Source: Halomonas borealis (lineage in GTDB: Bacteria > Pseudomonadota > Gammaproteobacteria > Pseudomonadales > Halomonadaceae). Taken from it: a stretch of DNA of 64,000 nucleotides. Below the pieces are notes generated by a model. It had not been told where the DNA came from. It saw only the letters and a list, made by a program, of their open reading frames with translations, and ran no database searches. Within the stretch, counting starts at the first letter, position 1. Each line of letters begins with the position of its first letter. A program made the position numbers and the translations under genes. The stretch covers positions 24,680 to 88,679 of the forward strand of contig NZ_SDMO01000013.1 of the NCBI RefSeq assembly GCF_004798905.1, in the 5' to 3' direction. Positions 1 through 10,410 of this stretch are shown in pieces.

Positions 1-193
1 GGTGCATCGAAAGGAATCGAAGTACAACTGACGACTTTCTACTTGCTAACCTACGCAGCGGATAGTGCATCAGCGCCAGGGTTGCGTCAATATCGTGGCG
101 CAGTGAAACTGGTGCTTCCGCCCGCCAGATCAATGTAGCCACTCAGCTCCCGGGCGTCCAGCGCCCGCCATGGCACCGACGAGACTTTTTTTC

Positions 194-619
194 ATGGAAC
201 ATACCCGTATCGCCTCTCAGGATACCCACAGCAAGGTCATCGGCTACTTGCTGTGGCTGTTCGGCTTCCTCGGCGCGCATCGTTTCTACTATGGCAAACC
301 GGTCACCGGCACCCTTTGGTTCTTCACCTTCGGGCTGTTGGGCATCGGCTGGTTGATCGACCTGCTGCTGATCCCGTCGATGGATCGCCAGGCCGACCTG
401 CGCTTCCAGGCCGGGCCCACCAACTACACCCTGGCCTGGCTGTTGCTGACCTTCCTGGGCGCCTTCGGCGTGCATCGCTTCTATCTCGGCAAGTGGATCA
501 GCGGACTGATCTATCTGTGTACCCTGGGGTTGTTCGGCCTGGGCGTGCTGTATGATTTCTGGACGCTCAACGACCAGATCTCGATGCGTCACGCCGAGCG
601 TGGCGTGTTCGGCGACTGA
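194..619 (+). CDS. Tandem TM2-domain membrane protein
   Basis: A 141-residue integral membrane protein with two consecutive TM2 units. Each unit has a hydrophobic helix, a G-x-HRFYxGK turn (GAHRFYYGK, then GVHRFYLGK) and a second helix ending near an aspartate (WLIDLL, LYDFW). TM2 proteins are widespread and their molecular role in bacteria is poorly defined, so no function is assigned. An ATG 24 bases upstream (170) is in frame but adds an unremarkable MAPTRLFF; neither start has a strong ribosome site. The exporter gene follows after 9 bases, suggesting cotranscription. The family call is firm from the duplicated motif. Confidence 0.8.
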   Translation: MEHTRIASQDTHSKVIGYLLWLFGFLGAHRFYYGKPVTGTLWFFTFGLLGIGWLIDLLLIPSMDRQADLRFQAGPTNYTLAWLLLTFLGAFGVHRFYLGKWISGLIYLCTLGLFGLGVLYDFWTLNDQISMRHAERGVFGD

Positions 620-628
620 GGGCTCATC

Positions 629-1273
629 ATGTGGTTCGATGCCCAGTTCTGGCCCTTCCTGGTGGCGATCACCCTGCTCAGCATCACGCCCGGCGTGGAT
701 ACGCTGCTGGTGATCCGCAATACCACCCGCGGTGGCGTTCGGGATGGCGTGCTGACCAGCCTGGCGATCTGCGCCGGGCTGTTCGTGCATGCTAGCGTCT
801 CGGCGCTGGGGATCTCGTTGATCCTGTTGCAGTCGGCCTGGGCGTTCAGCGCGCTCAAGCTGGCCGGCGCGGCTTACCTGATCTGGCTGGGCCTGGCCAG
901 CCTGGGGGAGGCACGGCGCGGCCAGGGGTTGCCGGTGGGTGCCATGGACGATGCGTATCATCGAGTGCCGGCCTGGCGGCCCCTGCGCGAGGGGCTGTTA
1001 TCCAATGTGCTCAACCCCAAGACGGTGGTGTTCTACATGGCCTTCCTGCCGCAGTTCATCGGCCCGGGCGATCCGGCCTTGGCCAAGTCACTGTGGCTCG
1101 CCGGCGTACACTTCATGATCGCCAATGCCTGGCAGATCGGCGTGGTGTTGCTGGTCGGCCGGGCCGGGCGCTGGCTGGCGAGCCCCAGGCTCGCGCGCTG
1201 GCTCAATGGCCTCACCGGCGGGGTGCTGGTGGCCTTCGGCGCCAAGCTGGCGCTGACTCGAGCGCCGGCCTAG
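629..1273 (+). CDS. LysE/RhtB family amino-acid exporter
   Basis: A 214-residue inner-membrane protein of the LysE/RhtB superfamily, whose members export amino acids and their derivatives. Family marks are the N-terminal TPGVDTLLV segment (canonical TPGP-like), a small-residue-rich helix pair, and the second-half SNVLNPKTVVFYMAFLPQF motif, with about six predicted membrane segments. Length is normal for the family. The substrate cannot be read from sequence; neighbours give no hint. It lies 9 bases behind the TM2 gene, and a strong inverted repeat follows. Confidence 0.85.
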   Translation: MWFDAQFWPFLVAITLLSITPGVDTLLVIRNTTRGGVRDGVLTSLAICAGLFVHASVSALGISLILLQSAWAFSALKLAGAAYLIWLGLASLGEARRGQGLPVGAMDDAYHRVPAWRPLREGLLSNVLNPKTVVFYMAFLPQFIGPGDPALAKSLWLAGVHFMIANAWQIGVVLLVGRAGRWLASPRLARWLNGLTGGVLVAFGAKLALTRAPA

Positions 1274-1312
1274 CCTGGGCCGGAGGAGACCCGGCCGCCG
1301 CCGGTGATGCTA

Positions 1313-1346
1313 ACGACAAGGCCCGCCAAATGGCGGGCCTTGTCGT
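1313..1346. terminator. Bidirectional hairpin terminator
   Basis: A perfect 15-bp inverted repeat with an AAAT loop (1313-1327 paired with 1332-1346) lies between the converging exporter gene and the lytic transglycosylase gene. There is no good T-run on either side, so termination strength is inferred from the stem and its position. Confidence 0.75.
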
Positions 1347-1372
1347 TGTCGCGAGGCGGGTGCCGGTAGGGC

Positions 1373-3325
1373 TCAGCGCTTGGCCAGCAGCGAGCCGTCG
1401 TACTCGCCCCGGCGTTCCGCCGACGACAGCATCGACACCCCGCGGGTGTCGCCGTCGTTGGCCAGGCTCTCGAAGATCACCCGGTAGGCGAGCACCGCCT
1501 GCACGTAGTGACGTGTCTCGCGGAAGGGAATCGTTTCGACGAACAGGTCGAACTGTTGCGGGGCGTCGCGTAGCCAGCGGTCGACCCGGCTGGGGCCGGC
1601 ATTATAGGCGGCGGTAGCGGCCAGGCGGTTGCCGCGATAGCGCTTGAGCATCTCGCCGATGTAGGCACTGCCCAGGCGGATGTTGACCGACGGCTCGAGG
1701 ACCCCGTAGGGGCCTGGGTCGTCCATCCCCAAACGTTGGCTGACCTCGCGCGCGGTGCCCGGCATCAGCTGCATCAGGCCGCGAGCGCCGACCGGCGACA
1801 GGGCCTCGGGGTTGTAGGCGCTCTCGCGCCGGGCGATGCCCATCAGCAGGTAAGGATCGACGTCATGGCGCCGGCCCCAGTGCAGGAAGTCGTCGCGATA
1901 GGCCTCGGGGAAGCGCCACTCCAGGGCGTCCCACAGCTGGGCGGCGATGGTGGTCTGGACCAGGCGGGCGGGCCAGTCGCGGCGGGCCGCATGGTCGGCC
2001 ATCGCCTTGGCCCGCTCGGGAGTCGCGCGAGCGGCGGCGGCATACCATTCGCTGCTGGCCAGGCCCGGCTCGTCGATGCGCAGCAGCGCCTCGGTGCGGC
2101 GCACCGCGGGCAGCCGGGCGATCTCGCGCCGGCTGGCGTCGTCGACCGAGGTGTCGGCCTGGTTCAGGGCATAGGCCTGGCCGAGGCGGTCGGCGGCGGC
2201 GAAGCCGTAGAAGTTGCGCTGGTTGGCCGCCCGACCGTAGGCCGCGTCGGCGCCGGCGCTGTCGCCGAGTCTTTCGAGGGCGCGGGCCTGCCAGTATTGC
2301 CAGCGGGCCTCCTCGGCCTCGTCCGCGGGCAGGCGGTCGGCCCAGGCCAGCACGCCGGCCCAGTCGCGGTCGCCCAGGGCGACCCGGATACGCAGCACGG
2401 TGAGGTCGGTGTCGTCGAGGCGTGGCAGCACGCCGTCGACCCAGTCGCGGTTGGGCGCGACATCGCGCACCAGCGAATAGAAGGCCAGGTCGTGCTCGAT
2501 GGCGCGACGGTGCTCATCATCGAGGCCCCATTGGGACGCCTGCCGGCGCCAGGTCGTGAGTGCCGCCGCGGTGTCGGCGCGGGTGTAATCATGCATGGCG
2601 GCGGCGAACAGGGCGTCGTTGGCCCGGCAGCCCGGGCCGAGACAGGTCGGCAGCCGGTTGACCGCCGAGATGTCGTCATCCAGGCGTGTCAGGGCGGCGC
2701 GGGCGCCGTCCCAGTCGTCGCTCAGCTGGCGGCCGAGATAGCTCACCAGCCCCGTCTCGCCGGCCTTCCAGGCCAGGGTGAGGCGCTCCCAAGTCTGCTG
2801 CGGACCGATCGCGCCACGGGCGCGCAGGGTGTTGAACAGCGGGTCACAGGCGTCCGGCTGGGAGTGGCCGACCCGCCAAAGCTCGCGGCCGCCTGCGGCG
2901 GCGGTGGCCGCATCCTGGCCGAGCAGGGCGGTATAGTAATGGCACCGGCGCTCGGTACCACGCGGTTCGCCGTCGGTCACCGCCAGCAGTGCCGGGTAGC
3001 GGCCGGCCTCGCCATAGGCCGAGATGGCCTGCCCGCGCATCCAACCGGCCAGCGGCGAGTCGGCGTGGGCGTCGATGAAGGCCTGCACCTCTCGGGTCGT
3101 GGCGCCGGGCAGCCGGGCCTTGAGTCGATGGTAGTCGACGTAGCCGGCCAGTACGTGATCGGTGATGGCGGCCCGGTCGATGGCCTGCCAGTCCTGGTCG
3201 CGCGCCGCCTGCAAGGCGTCGCGCATGGCGTCGTCATGGGGCTGTGACTGGGCGATCGTCGGCAGGCACATCAGGGCGGCGGTCAGCAGCGGCTTCCAAG
3301 GGACGCGGAATGGAGTCAGGGGCAT
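1373..3325 (-). CDS. slt: Soluble lytic murein transglycosylase
   Basis: A 650-residue periplasmic lytic transglycosylase (Slt70 type), which cleaves the MurNAc-GlcNAc bond of peptidoglycan to give 1,6-anhydro muropeptides. It begins with a signal peptide (MPLTPFRVPWK... ending near AQS), has a long alpha-superhelical region, and ends in a lysozyme-like SLT domain with ARRESAY (catalytic Glu about residue 501), GARGLMQLMPGTA and AAYNAGPSRV. The frame is open 74 codons further upstream, but the chosen ATG has a GAGG ribosome site about 8 bases away and starts the signal peptide. Length matches the E. coli enzyme. The gene stands alone, opposite to both neighbours. Confidence 0.92.
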   Translation of the reverse strand: MPLTPFRVPWKPLLTAALMCLPTIAQSQPHDDAMRDALQAARDQDWQAIDRAAITDHVLAGYVDYHRLKARLPGATTREVQAFIDAHADSPLAGWMRGQAISAYGEAGRYPALLAVTDGEPRGTERRCHYYTALLGQDAATAAAGGRELWRVGHSQPDACDPLFNTLRARGAIGPQQTWERLTLAWKAGETGLVSYLGRQLSDDWDGARAALTRLDDDISAVNRLPTCLGPGCRANDALFAAAMHDYTRADTAAALTTWRRQASQWGLDDEHRRAIEHDLAFYSLVRDVAPNRDWVDGVLPRLDDTDLTVLRIRVALGDRDWAGVLAWADRLPADEAEEARWQYWQARALERLGDSAGADAAYGRAANQRNFYGFAAADRLGQAYALNQADTSVDDASRREIARLPAVRRTEALLRIDEPGLASSEWYAAAARATPERAKAMADHAARRDWPARLVQTTIAAQLWDALEWRFPEAYRDDFLHWGRRHDVDPYLLMGIARRESAYNPEALSPVGARGLMQLMPGTAREVSQRLGMDDPGPYGVLEPSVNIRLGSAYIGEMLKRYRGNRLAATAAYNAGPSRVDRWLRDAPQQFDLFVETIPFRETRHYVQAVLAYRVIFESLANDGDTRGVSMLSSAERRGEYDGSLLAKR

Positions 3326-3479
3326 CGTGTCGCCTCTCGAGGATAATGCGTTGAGCGGACCCACATGGTCGCCGATGGGGCGCCGCTTGAGTAGTGTCGC
3401 CTGGGGCCGACGGCTGGCGTCGGGTTCGGATAATCCGCATGCTGTCGTGGTGAGCCCACGATTGGCAAGGAGAACGCCC

Positions 3480-3797
3480 ATGGCCCGCCCCGATGGTTCC
3501 CCGCCGCTGACTCGCCTGAAGCGTCGCGCCGGTGTCTTCCTGCGCATGCGGCGTGCCCTGCGCTGGTTTCCGCCGATGCTGTCGGATGTGCTGCGTGGCT
3601 GCTACCGGCCGGTGCCCTGGCCGGCGCTGGGCTGGATGCTGGCGGCCCTGGCATATCTGCTCTCGCCGCTGGACCTGGTGCCGGACATGTTGATGGCGGT
3701 GGGGCTGATGGACGACGCGATGGTCGTCGGCTGGTTGCTGACCCGGGTGGATCGCGCCCTGGATGACTATCGAGTCTGGCGCGAAGATAACGGTTGA
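3480..3797 (+). CDS. DUF1232 (YkvA-like) membrane protein
   Basis: A 105-residue protein with the DUF1232/YkvA signature: a hydrophobic helix followed by YLLSPLDLVPDML and GLMDDAMVVGWLL. The family is found in many bacteria without an assigned biochemical role. The ATG at 3480 has AAGGAG eight bases upstream, so the longer open frame reaching back to 3162 is not used. Its last codons and TGA overlap the -35 element of the sigma-32 promoter of htpG, so this gene's 3' end doubles as regulatory DNA. Confidence 0.85.
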   Translation: MARPDGSPPLTRLKRRAGVFLRMRRALRWFPPMLSDVLRGCYRPVPWPALGWMLAALAYLLSPLDLVPDMLMAVGLMDDAMVVGWLLTRVDRALDDYRVWREDNG

Positions 3798-3820
3798 AAA
3801 ACCGTCGCCGGTCCCCATAT
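3794..3820 (+). promoter_or_regulatory. Sigma-32 heat-shock promoter of htpG
   Basis: TTGAAA (3794-3799) is followed after 13 bases by CCCCATAT (3813-3820). The RpoH consensus is CTTGAAA, 11-16 bases, CCCCATnT; this site matches fully in the -10 and in TTGAAA. It lies 65 bases before the htpG start and the -35 overlaps the stop codon of the DUF1232 gene. The predicted start of transcription is near 3828. Confidence 0.88.
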
Positions 3821-3884
3821 CGACGTTAACCAAGCCATTGGTGGCCTCGCCACCGCCGAACCGTCGACAAGGGGTCCGAAAGAC

Positions 3885-5789
3885 ATGACCACAGCCACCC
3901 GTGAAGAGACTCTCGGCTTCCAGACCGAGGTCAAGCAGCTGCTCCAGCTGATGATCCATTCCCTATATTCCAACCGGGAGATCTTCCTGCGCGAGCTGAT
4001 CTCCAACGCCGCGGATGCCTGCGACAAGCTGCGCTACCAGGCGCTGGACAACGATGCCATCTTCGAAGGCGACAGCGAGTTGCGCATCGAGATCGAGCAC
4101 GATGCCGAGGCGGGCACCGTCACGCTGCGCGACAACGGGGTCGGCATGACCCGCGACGAGGTGATCGAGAACCTCGGTACCATCGCGCGCAGCGGCACCG
4201 CCGAATTCCTCCAGCAGCTCTCCGGTGAACAGCAGAAGGACGCGCGGCTGATCGGCCAGTTCGGCGTCGGTTTCTATTCCTCGTTCATCGTCGCCGACGA
4301 GGTCACGGTGCGTACCCGCAAGGCCGGTACCGAGCAGGACGCAGGCGTCGAGTGGCATTCCAAGGGCGAGGGCGAGTTCAGCGTCGCCGACACCGAGCGT
4401 CAGGCGCACGGCACCGAGATCGTCCTGCATCTCAAGGAAGACGCCGGCGAGTTCGCCGACGACTCGCGCCTGCAGAACCTGGTGCGCAAGTACTCCGATC
4501 ACATCGAAGTGCCGGTACGCATGCCCAAGGTCGAGCAGGCCCGCGACGAGGAAGGCAACGAGATCGAAGGCGGCGAGACCGTCAGCTGGGAGACCGTCAA
4601 CGAAGCCACCGCGCTGTGGGTGCGTCCCAAGAGCGAGCTCTCCGAGGACGAGTACAAGGCCTTCTACAAGCACGTCGCCCACGACTTCTCGGACCCGCTG
4701 ACCTGGAGCCACAACAAGGTCGAGGGCAAGCTCGAATACACTAGCCTGCTCTACGTACCGGGCCGCGCCCCGTTCGATCTCTATGAGCGCGATGGCGCCC
4801 GTGGCGTGAAGCTCTACGTACAGCGCGTGTTCATCATGGACGACGCCGAGCAGTTCCTGCCGCTCTACCTGCGCTTCGTGAAGGGCGTGCTGGACACCCG
4901 CGACCTGTCGCTCAACGTCTCCCGCGAGCTGCTGCAGCAGGATCCGCAGGTCGAGAAGATCAAGAGCGCGCTGACCAAACGTTCGCTGGACATGCTCAAG
5001 AAGCTGGCCAAGGACGACGAGGGCTACCAGACCTTCTGGAACACCTTCGGCAGCGTGCTCAAGGAAGGCCCGGCGGAAGACCACGCCAACCGCGAGAAGA
5101 TCGCCGGCCTGCTGCGCTTCTCCACCACCCACACCGACAGTGCCACCCAGGATCAGTCGCTGGCCGACTACATCGGGCGCATGAAGGAAGGCCAGGAGAA
5201 GATCTACTACATCGTCGCCGACGGCTTCAACGCCACCAAGTCGAGCCCGCATCTGGAGATCTTCCGCAAGAAGGGCATCGAGGTCCTGCTGCTCCACGAT
5301 CGCATCGACGAGTGGCTGATGAGCCACCTCACCGAGTTCGACGGCAAGTCGTTCGTCGACGTGGCGAAGGGTGACCTGGATCTCGGCGAGGTCGAGGACG
5401 AGGACGAGAAGAAGGCCCAGGAAGAGACCGCCAAGGCCAAGGAAGACCTGGTCAAGCGCGTCAAGGAGGCCCTGGGTGACGACATCCAGGAGGTCAAGGT
5501 GACTCACCGCCTGACCGACTCCCCGGCCTGCGTGGTGTTGCCCGAGCACGAGATGGGCTACCAGATGCGCCGCATCATGGAAGCCGCCGGTCAGCCGATG
5601 CCCGAAGTCAAGCCGATCCTCGAGCTCAACCCCGAGCACGCCCTGGTGGCGCGCCTCGAGAGTGTCGAGGGCGATGGCTTCAACGACCTGTCTCGGATCC
5701 TGCTCGACCAGGCGATCATCGCCGAGGGCGGCAGCCTCGATGACCCGGCGGCCTACGTCAAACGCCTGAACACGCTGCTCAGCGCCTGA
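3885..5789 (+). CDS. htpG: Molecular chaperone HtpG (bacterial Hsp90)
   Basis: A 634-residue cytosolic ATP-dependent chaperone of the Hsp90 family, full length for HtpG. The N-terminal GHKL ATPase shows [20 protein letters not shown] and [11 protein letters not shown]; the middle domain carries the [10 protein letters not shown] arginine segment that contacts ATP gamma-phosphate; the C-terminal dimerisation domain is complete. An acidic linker ([13 protein letters not shown]) precedes the C domain. It starts with [16 protein letters not shown], standard for the family. Heat induction is expected because a near-perfect sigma-32 promoter lies just upstream. Confidence 0.97.
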   Translation: MTTATREETLGFQTEVKQLLQLMIHSLYSNREIFLRELISNAADACDKLRYQALDNDAIFEGDSELRIEIEHDAEAGTVTLRDNGVGMTRDEVIENLGTIARSGTAEFLQQLSGEQQKDARLIGQFGVGFYSSFIVADEVTVRTRKAGTEQDAGVEWHSKGEGEFSVADTERQAHGTEIVLHLKEDAGEFADDSRLQNLVRKYSDHIEVPVRMPKVEQARDEEGNEIEGGETVSWETVNEATALWVRPKSELSEDEYKAFYKHVAHDFSDPLTWSHNKVEGKLEYTSLLYVPGRAPFDLYERDGARGVKLYVQRVFIMDDAEQFLPLYLRFVKGVLDTRDLSLNVSRELLQQDPQVEKIKSALTKRSLDMLKKLAKDDEGYQTFWNTFGSVLKEGPAEDHANREKIAGLLRFSTTHTDSATQDQSLADYIGRMKEGQEKIYYIVADGFNATKSSPHLEIFRKKGIEVLLLHDRIDEWLMSHLTEFDGKSFVDVAKGDLDLGEVEDEDEKKAQEETAKAKEDLVKRVKEALGDDIQEVKVTHRLTDSPACVVLPEHEMGYQMRRIMEAAGQPMPEVKPILELNPEHALVARLESVEGDGFNDLSRILLDQAIIAEGGSLDDPAAYVKRLNTLLSA

Positions 5790-6159
5790 CACAAGCCGGG
5801 CCGCGCCCGCTGGCTCTGTCTTCGCCGGCCGCCCTTCGGGGCGGCCTCGACCGTGCGTCGATCACCTTATGGGGTGGTCGGCGCATTTTTCTTGCGTTCC
5901 TCTTGGCATGCTCGTCGAGGGCGCTGCGGCCAAGCGCCAAGATACCTGTTCGCATCATGTAGGCCGGTATAGCGCCTTCCATTGCTTTACCTTGACGTTA
6001 ACGTTAGTAGTGACGACTTATTTTTCAATAACATATCGTTTCCGACAGCCATGATGTCATCCCCGGCATGCGGGTTGAGATTCTGTGTCGGCTAGGCAAG
6101 ACTGTTTCGTCCGGGTTATACACAAGTTCAATACGAAAACGTCAATCGGGAGATCCAAC
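5790..6159. other. Intergenic region htpG-pntA
   Basis: About 370 bases without a convincing gene. It holds a hairpin soon after htpG, an AT-richer stretch (5980-6060), and a TTGACG hexamer (5992-5997) that overlaps the 10-bp palindrome ACGTTAACGT (5995-6004). These may form the pntAB promoter and an operator, but no good -10 sits at 16-18 bases. An open frame with a GTG at 6085 is continuous with pntA but lacks a ribosome site. Confidence 0.5.
5827..5846 (+). terminator. UUCG-loop hairpin after htpG
   Basis: GGCCGCCC (5827-5834) pairs with GGGCGGCC (5839-5846) around a TTCG tetraloop, 38 bases after the htpG stop. No T-run follows, so it may stabilise the 3' end rather than terminate strongly. 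Confidence 0.55.
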
Positions 6160-7731
6160 GTGAAGATTGGTGCACCCAAGGAGAGTGTGCCGGGGGAGGC
6201 GCGTGTCGCGCTGACCCCGGAGAGCGCCCTGTCGATACAGAAGCTGGGACACGAGTGCTGGGTCGAGGCCGGTGCCGGCGTGGCCGCCGGCTTCGATGAT
6301 GCGGCCTACCGCGAAGCCGGCGTGACCGTCGTCGAAGGCGCCAAGGCCCTGTGGGACGCGGCCGAGGTGGTGATCAAGGTCCGCGAGCCCTCCGAGGAGG
6401 AGGCTGGCTACCTGCGCGGCGACCAGACCCTGATCTCGTTCTTCTGGCCGGCCCAGAACGAGGCGCTGCTCGAGCAGTGTCGCGATACCGGCGCCAGCGT
6501 CATCGCCATGGACATGGTGCCGCGTATCTCGCGGGCCCAGAAGATGGATGCCCTGTCGTCCACCGCCAATATCGCCGGCTATCGTGCGGTGATCGAGGCC
6601 GGCAACAACTTCGGACGCTTCTTCACCGGCCAGGTCACCGCCGCGGGCAAGGTTCCGCCGGCCAAGGTGCTGGTGGTCGGCGCCGGCGTCGCCGGGCTGT
6701 CCGCCATCGGCACCGCGACCAGCCTCGGTGCCGTGGTGCGGGCCTTCGACGTGCGCCCGGAAGTTGCCGAGCAGATCGAATCGATGGGCGCCGAGTTCCT
6801 GTTCCTCGATTTCGAGGACAGCCAGGACGGTGCCGAGACCGGTGGCTATGCGTCGCCCTCGAGCCCGGAGTTTCGCGAGAAGCAGCTCGAGTTGTTCCGC
6901 GCCCAGGCGCCCGAGATCGACATCGTCATCACCACCGCGCTGATTCCCGGGCGGCCCTCGCCCAAGCTGTGGCTCGAGGACATGGTCAAGGCCATGAAAC
7001 CGGGTTCGGTGGTGGTCGACCTGGCCGCCGAGAAGGGTGGCAACTGTGACCTGACGGTGCCCGACGAGCGCGTCGTCAGCGACAACGGGGTGGTCATCGT
7101 CGGTTACACCGACTTCCCGTCGCGCATGGCGACCCAGTCATCGCTGCTCTACGCCACCAACATCCGTCACATGCTGACCGATCTGACGCCCGAGAAGGAC
7201 GGCAAGATCGAGCACGACATGGAAGACGATGTCATCCGTGGCTCCACCGTGACCCACCAGGGCGACATCACCTTCCCGCCGCCGCCGCCCAAGGTGCAGG
7301 CGATCGCCTCGGCCAAGCCGAAGCCGAAGGAGCCCGAGCCCACGCCGGAAGAGAAGAAGGCCGCCGAACACGCCGCCTTCGTGGCCCAGAGCAAGCGCCA
7401 GGTGACACTGCTGGGCGTCGGCGGCGCGCTGATGCTGCTGCTCGGCCAGGTGGCGCCGGCGTCGTTTATGTCGCACTTCATCGTCTTCGTCCTGGCCTGC
7501 TTCGTGGGCTTCCAGGTGATCTGGGGCGTCAGCCACTCGCTGCATACCCCGTTGATGGCGGTGACCAATGCCATCTCCGGCATCATCGTGCTCGGCGCGG
7601 TGCTGCAGATCGGCTCCGGGAGTTTCCTGGTGAGCCTGCTCGCCGGTATCTCGGTGCTGATCGCCACCATCAACATCGTGGGGGGCTTCCAGGTCACGCG
7701 CCGTATGCTCGCCATGTTCCAGAAATCCTGA
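6160..7731 (+). CDS. pntA: Proton-translocating NAD(P) transhydrogenase, alpha subunit
   Basis: A 523-residue alpha subunit of the membrane transhydrogenase, which uses the proton motive force to drive hydride transfer from NADH to NADP+. Domain I (about residues 1-375) is alanine-dehydrogenase-like and shows the Rossmann segment [16 protein letters not shown] proline- and lysine-rich linker (about 375-415) follows, then four membrane helices to the C-terminus. This is the undivided E. coli-type alpha subunit rather than the split PntAA/PntAB form. The GTG at 6160 has GGGAG about eight bases upstream and begins VKIGAPKES, so the longer open frame from 6085 is rejected. pntB follows after 16 bases. 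Confidence 0.95.
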   Translation: MKIGAPKESVPGEARVALTPESALSIQKLGHECWVEAGAGVAAGFDDAAYREAGVTVVEGAKALWDAAEVVIKVREPSEEEAGYLRGDQTLISFFWPAQNEALLEQCRDTGASVIAMDMVPRISRAQKMDALSSTANIAGYRAVIEAGNNFGRFFTGQVTAAGKVPPAKVLVVGAGVAGLSAIGTATSLGAVVRAFDVRPEVAEQIESMGAEFLFLDFEDSQDGAETGGYASPSSPEFREKQLELFRAQAPEIDIVITTALIPGRPSPKLWLEDMVKAMKPGSVVVDLAAEKGGNCDLTVPDERVVSDNGVVIVGYTDFPSRMATQSSLLYATNIRHMLTDLTPEKDGKIEHDMEDDVIRGSTVTHQGDITFPPPPPKVQAIASAKPKPKEPEPTPEEKKAAEHAAFVAQSKRQVTLLGVGGALMLLLGQVAPASFMSHFIVFVLACFVGFQVIWGVSHSLHTPLMAVTNAISGIIVLGAVLQIGSGSFLVSLLAGISVLIATINIVGGFQVTRRMLAMFQKS

Positions 7732-7747
7732 GGCCGGAGAACGATCA

Positions 7748-9190
7748 ATGTTGGGACAAGGTTTCGTATCTGCCGCCTCGATCGCGGCAAGCGTACTCTT
7801 CATCCTCTCGCTGGGAGGGTTGAGTAACCAGGAAAAGGCCAAGCGTGCCGTCTGGTACGGCATCATCGGCATGGCCGTGGCGGTGTTCTTCACCTCTCTC
7901 GGGCCGGGCATCGGTGGCTACTGGTGGATGCTGCCGATGATGGCCATCGGTGCCGCCATCGGCGTCTATCTGGCCAAGAAGGTCGAGATGACCGAGATGC
8001 CGCAGCTGGTGGCGGCACTGCATAGCTTCGTCGGCCTGGCGGCGGTATTCGTCGGCCTCAATGCCGACCTGGAGCGGCGTCGGGTGCTGGCCGCGCAGCT
8101 CGCCGAGCAGGGCAGCGAGGGCTTCTCGGCCTTCGCCGCGCTGGTGGCGCATAAGACCCCGGCCGAGCTCACCTTCCTGCAGGTCGAGGTGGTGCTGGGC
8201 GTGTTCATCGGCGCGGTGACCTTCACAGGCTCGGTGGTCGCCTTCGGCAAGCTGGCCGGCAAGGTCGACGGCAAGCCGCGTCAGCTGCCCGGTGGCCACC
8301 TGCTGAATGCCGCCGCCGCGGGGCTATCGCTGCTGCTGGCGATCCTCTACCTCAACGGCGCGGGCGTCTGGTCGCTGCTGTTGCTGGCGCTGTTGGCCTT
8401 CTTCATCGGCTATCACCTGATCATGGGTATCGGCGGCGCCGACATGCCGGTGGTGGTGTCGATGCTCAACAGCTACTCCGGTTGGGCGGCGGCGGCCATC
8501 GGCTTCACGCTGTCCAATGATCTGCTGATCGTCACCGGCGCGCTGGTGGGCTCCTCCGGTGCCATCCTCTCCTACATCATGTGCAAGGCGATGAACCGCA
8601 ACTTCGTCAGCGTGATCCTGGGGGGCTTCGGCGGCAGCCAGGGTCCGGCGGCGGAGATCGAGGGCGAACAGGTCGCCATCGACACCGGCGGCGTGGCCAG
8701 TGCCCTGAATGATGCCGACAGCGTGATCATCGTGCCGGGCTATGGCATGGCGGTGGCCCAGGCACAGAATGCGGTCAGCGAGCTGACCCGCAAGCTGCGC
8801 AGTGCCGGCAAGGAGGTGCGTTTCGGCATCCACCCGGTCGCCGGTCGCCTGCCGGGGCACATGAACGTGCTGCTGGCCGAGGCGAGGGTGCCCTACGACA
8901 TCGTGCTCGAGATGGACGAGATCAACGACGATTTCGCCAGCACCGACGTGGTGATCGTCATCGGCTCCAACGACATCGTCAACCCGGCCGCCGAGGAAGA
9001 CCCCAACAGCCCCATCGCCGGCATGCCGGTATTGAAGGTCTGGGAGTCCAAGCAGGTGTTCGTCTGCAAGCGTGGCCAGGGTACCGGCTATTCAGGCATC
9101 GAGAATCCGCTGTTCTTCAAGGACAACACGCGGATGCTCTATGGCGATGCCCGCTCGAGCATCGACACTCTGGTGCCGATGATCGACTGA
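7748..9190 (+). CDS. pntB: NAD(P) transhydrogenase, beta subunit
   Basis: A 480-residue beta subunit pairing with the preceding PntA. The first ~280 residues form multiple membrane helices that carry the proton path. The C-terminal domain III binds NADP(H) and has [42 protein letters not shown] and [16 protein letters not shown]. Length and motifs are complete. A GGAG ribosome site precedes the ATG. The operon ends at a T-tailed terminator. The product complex would supply NADPH for biosynthesis and redox defence. Confidence 0.96.
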   Translation: MLGQGFVSAASIAASVLFILSLGGLSNQEKAKRAVWYGIIGMAVAVFFTSLGPGIGGYWWMLPMMAIGAAIGVYLAKKVEMTEMPQLVAALHSFVGLAAVFVGLNADLERRRVLAAQLAEQGSEGFSAFAALVAHKTPAELTFLQVEVVLGVFIGAVTFTGSVVAFGKLAGKVDGKPRQLPGGHLLNAAAAGLSLLLAILYLNGAGVWSLLLLALLAFFIGYHLIMGIGGADMPVVVSMLNSYSGWAAAAIGFTLSNDLLIVTGALVGSSGAILSYIMCKAMNRNFVSVILGGFGGSQGPAAEIEGEQVAIDTGGVASALNDADSVIIVPGYGMAVAQAQNAVSELTRKLRSAGKEVRFGIHPVAGRLPGHMNVLLAEARVPYDIVLEMDEINDDFASTDVVIVIGSNDIVNPAAEEDPNSPIAGMPVLKVWESKQVFVCKRGQGTGYSGIENPLFFKDNTRMLYGDARSSIDTLVPMID

Positions 9191-9234
9191 ATGGCCTGAG
9201 GGCCGGCCAGACCGGCCCGAGTCGCGCCTCTACG

Positions 9235-9258
9235 ACGCCCCCTGACGGGGGCGTTTTT
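9235..9258 (+). terminator. Intrinsic terminator of pntAB
   Basis: ACGCCCCC (9235-9242) pairs with GGGGGCGT (9247-9254) across a TGAC loop and runs into TTTTT (9254-9258): a standard rho-independent terminator 45 bases after pntB. Confidence 0.9.
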
Positions 9259-9297
9259 CGTTACAATTGCCCGACCACTTCCAGTCTCGGGGCGACC

Positions 9298-10410
9298 ATG
9301 TCCGACGATCAAAGCCTTGATCGCAATACGCGTGATCACCACAACGATGATCGCAGCCACCGGGTGGCGGTGCTCGGGGGCGGCAGCTTCGGCACCGCCC
9401 TGGCGAGCATTGCCGCCGATAACGGCTTCGAGGTGCGCCAATGGCTGCGCGATCCCGCCCTGGTCGAGCAGATCAACCGCGAGCATCGCAACGACCGCTA
9501 TCTGCCCGGCCATGCCATCAATCCTGCGGTGCAGGCCTCGAGTGCCTTCGAGGAAGTGCTGCCGGGCGCCGGCCTGGTGCTGGTGGCCATTCCCTCCCAG
9601 GCCTTCCGAGCGGTGGTCCGCCAGGCGCGCCCCTGGCTGGATGCCGAGCAGATCCTGGTCAGCACCACCAAGGGCATCGAGGAGGCGGGCTTCAAGCTGA
9701 TGAGCCGCCTTCTCGAGGAGGAGAGCGGCTTCCCGCATATCGGCGTGCTCTCCGGCCCCAACCTGGCCACCGAAGTCGCCGAGCGCCAGCTCACCGCCAC
9801 GGTGATCGCCAGCGACGACGCCTTGACCCGCACCCGGGTTCAGGCCGCGTTGGGTTGCGACTACTTCCGCGTCTATGCCAGCAACGACCGTTACGGGGTC
9901 GAGCTAGGTGGCGCGCTCAAGAACGTCTATGCCATCGCCGCCGGCATGGCCGCGGCGCTGGGTATGGGTGAGAACACCCGTAGCATGTTGATGACCCGAG
10001 CACTGGCCGAGATGAGCCGCTTCGCCGTCTCCCAGGGGGCCAACCCCATGACCTTCCTGGGGCTGGCCGGCGTGGGCGATCTGATCGTGACCTGCTCGTC
10101 GAGCCGCTCGCGTAATTATCGGGTCGGCTTCGCGCTGGGCGAGGGGCGTACGCTCGACGAGGCCATCGACGCGCTGGGCCAGGTCGCCGAGGGCGTCAAT
10201 ACCGTGCGCCTGGTGCGCGACAAGTCCCGCGATGAGGGCGTGTACATGCCCATCGCCGAGGGACTCTATCAGGTGTTGTTCGGGGGCGTGCCGGCCCGCG
10301 AGATGGCACGTTTGTTGATGCGCAACGAGCAGAGCAGCGACGTCGAGTTCGTGCTTTCCCGCGAGGACGTTCAGCAAGACCAACGCGACAGCGGAGCCCC
10401 GAATGAGTGA
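9298..10410 (+). CDS. gpsA: Glycerol-3-phosphate dehydrogenase [NAD(P)+]
   Basis: A 370-residue cytosolic enzyme reducing dihydroxyacetone phosphate to sn-glycerol-3-phosphate for phospholipid synthesis. It has the Rossmann motif [13 protein letters not shown], the GPNLATEVA segment, and the catalytic-lysine region [20 protein letters not shown], with [14 protein letters not shown] further on. An N-terminal tail of about 20 hydrophilic, Asp/His/Arg-rich residues precedes the Rossmann fold and is longer than in E. coli. Its end overlaps the sixA start by 8 bases, implying translational coupling. Confidence 0.95.
   Translation: MSDDQSLDRNTRDHHNDDRSHRVAVLGGGSFGTALASIAADNGFEVRQWLRDPALVEQINREHRNDRYLPGHAINPAVQASSAFEEVLPGAGLVLVAIPSQAFRAVVRQARPWLDAEQILVSTTKGIEEAGFKLMSRLLEEESGFPHIGVLSGPNLATEVAERQLTATVIASDDALTRTRVQAALGCDYFRVYASNDRYGVELGGALKNVYAIAAGMAAALGMGENTRSMLMTRALAEMSRFAVSQGANPMTFLGLAGVGDLIVTCSSSRSRNYRVGFALGEGRTLDEAIDALGQVAEGVNTVRLVRDKSRDEGVYMPIAEGLYQVLFGGVPAREMARLLMRNEQSSDVEFVLSREDVQQDQRDSGAPNE

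Noticed and set aside
1736..3247. A 503-codon plus-strand frame within slt
   Set aside because: Antisense to a full-length lytic transglycosylase; Gly/Ala/Val/Gln-rich and featureless.
3963..5792. A 609-codon minus-strand frame antisense to htpG
   Set aside because: It mirrors the reading phase of htpG and has a Leu/Val/Asp/His-rich, low-complexity product with no motif or ribosome site.
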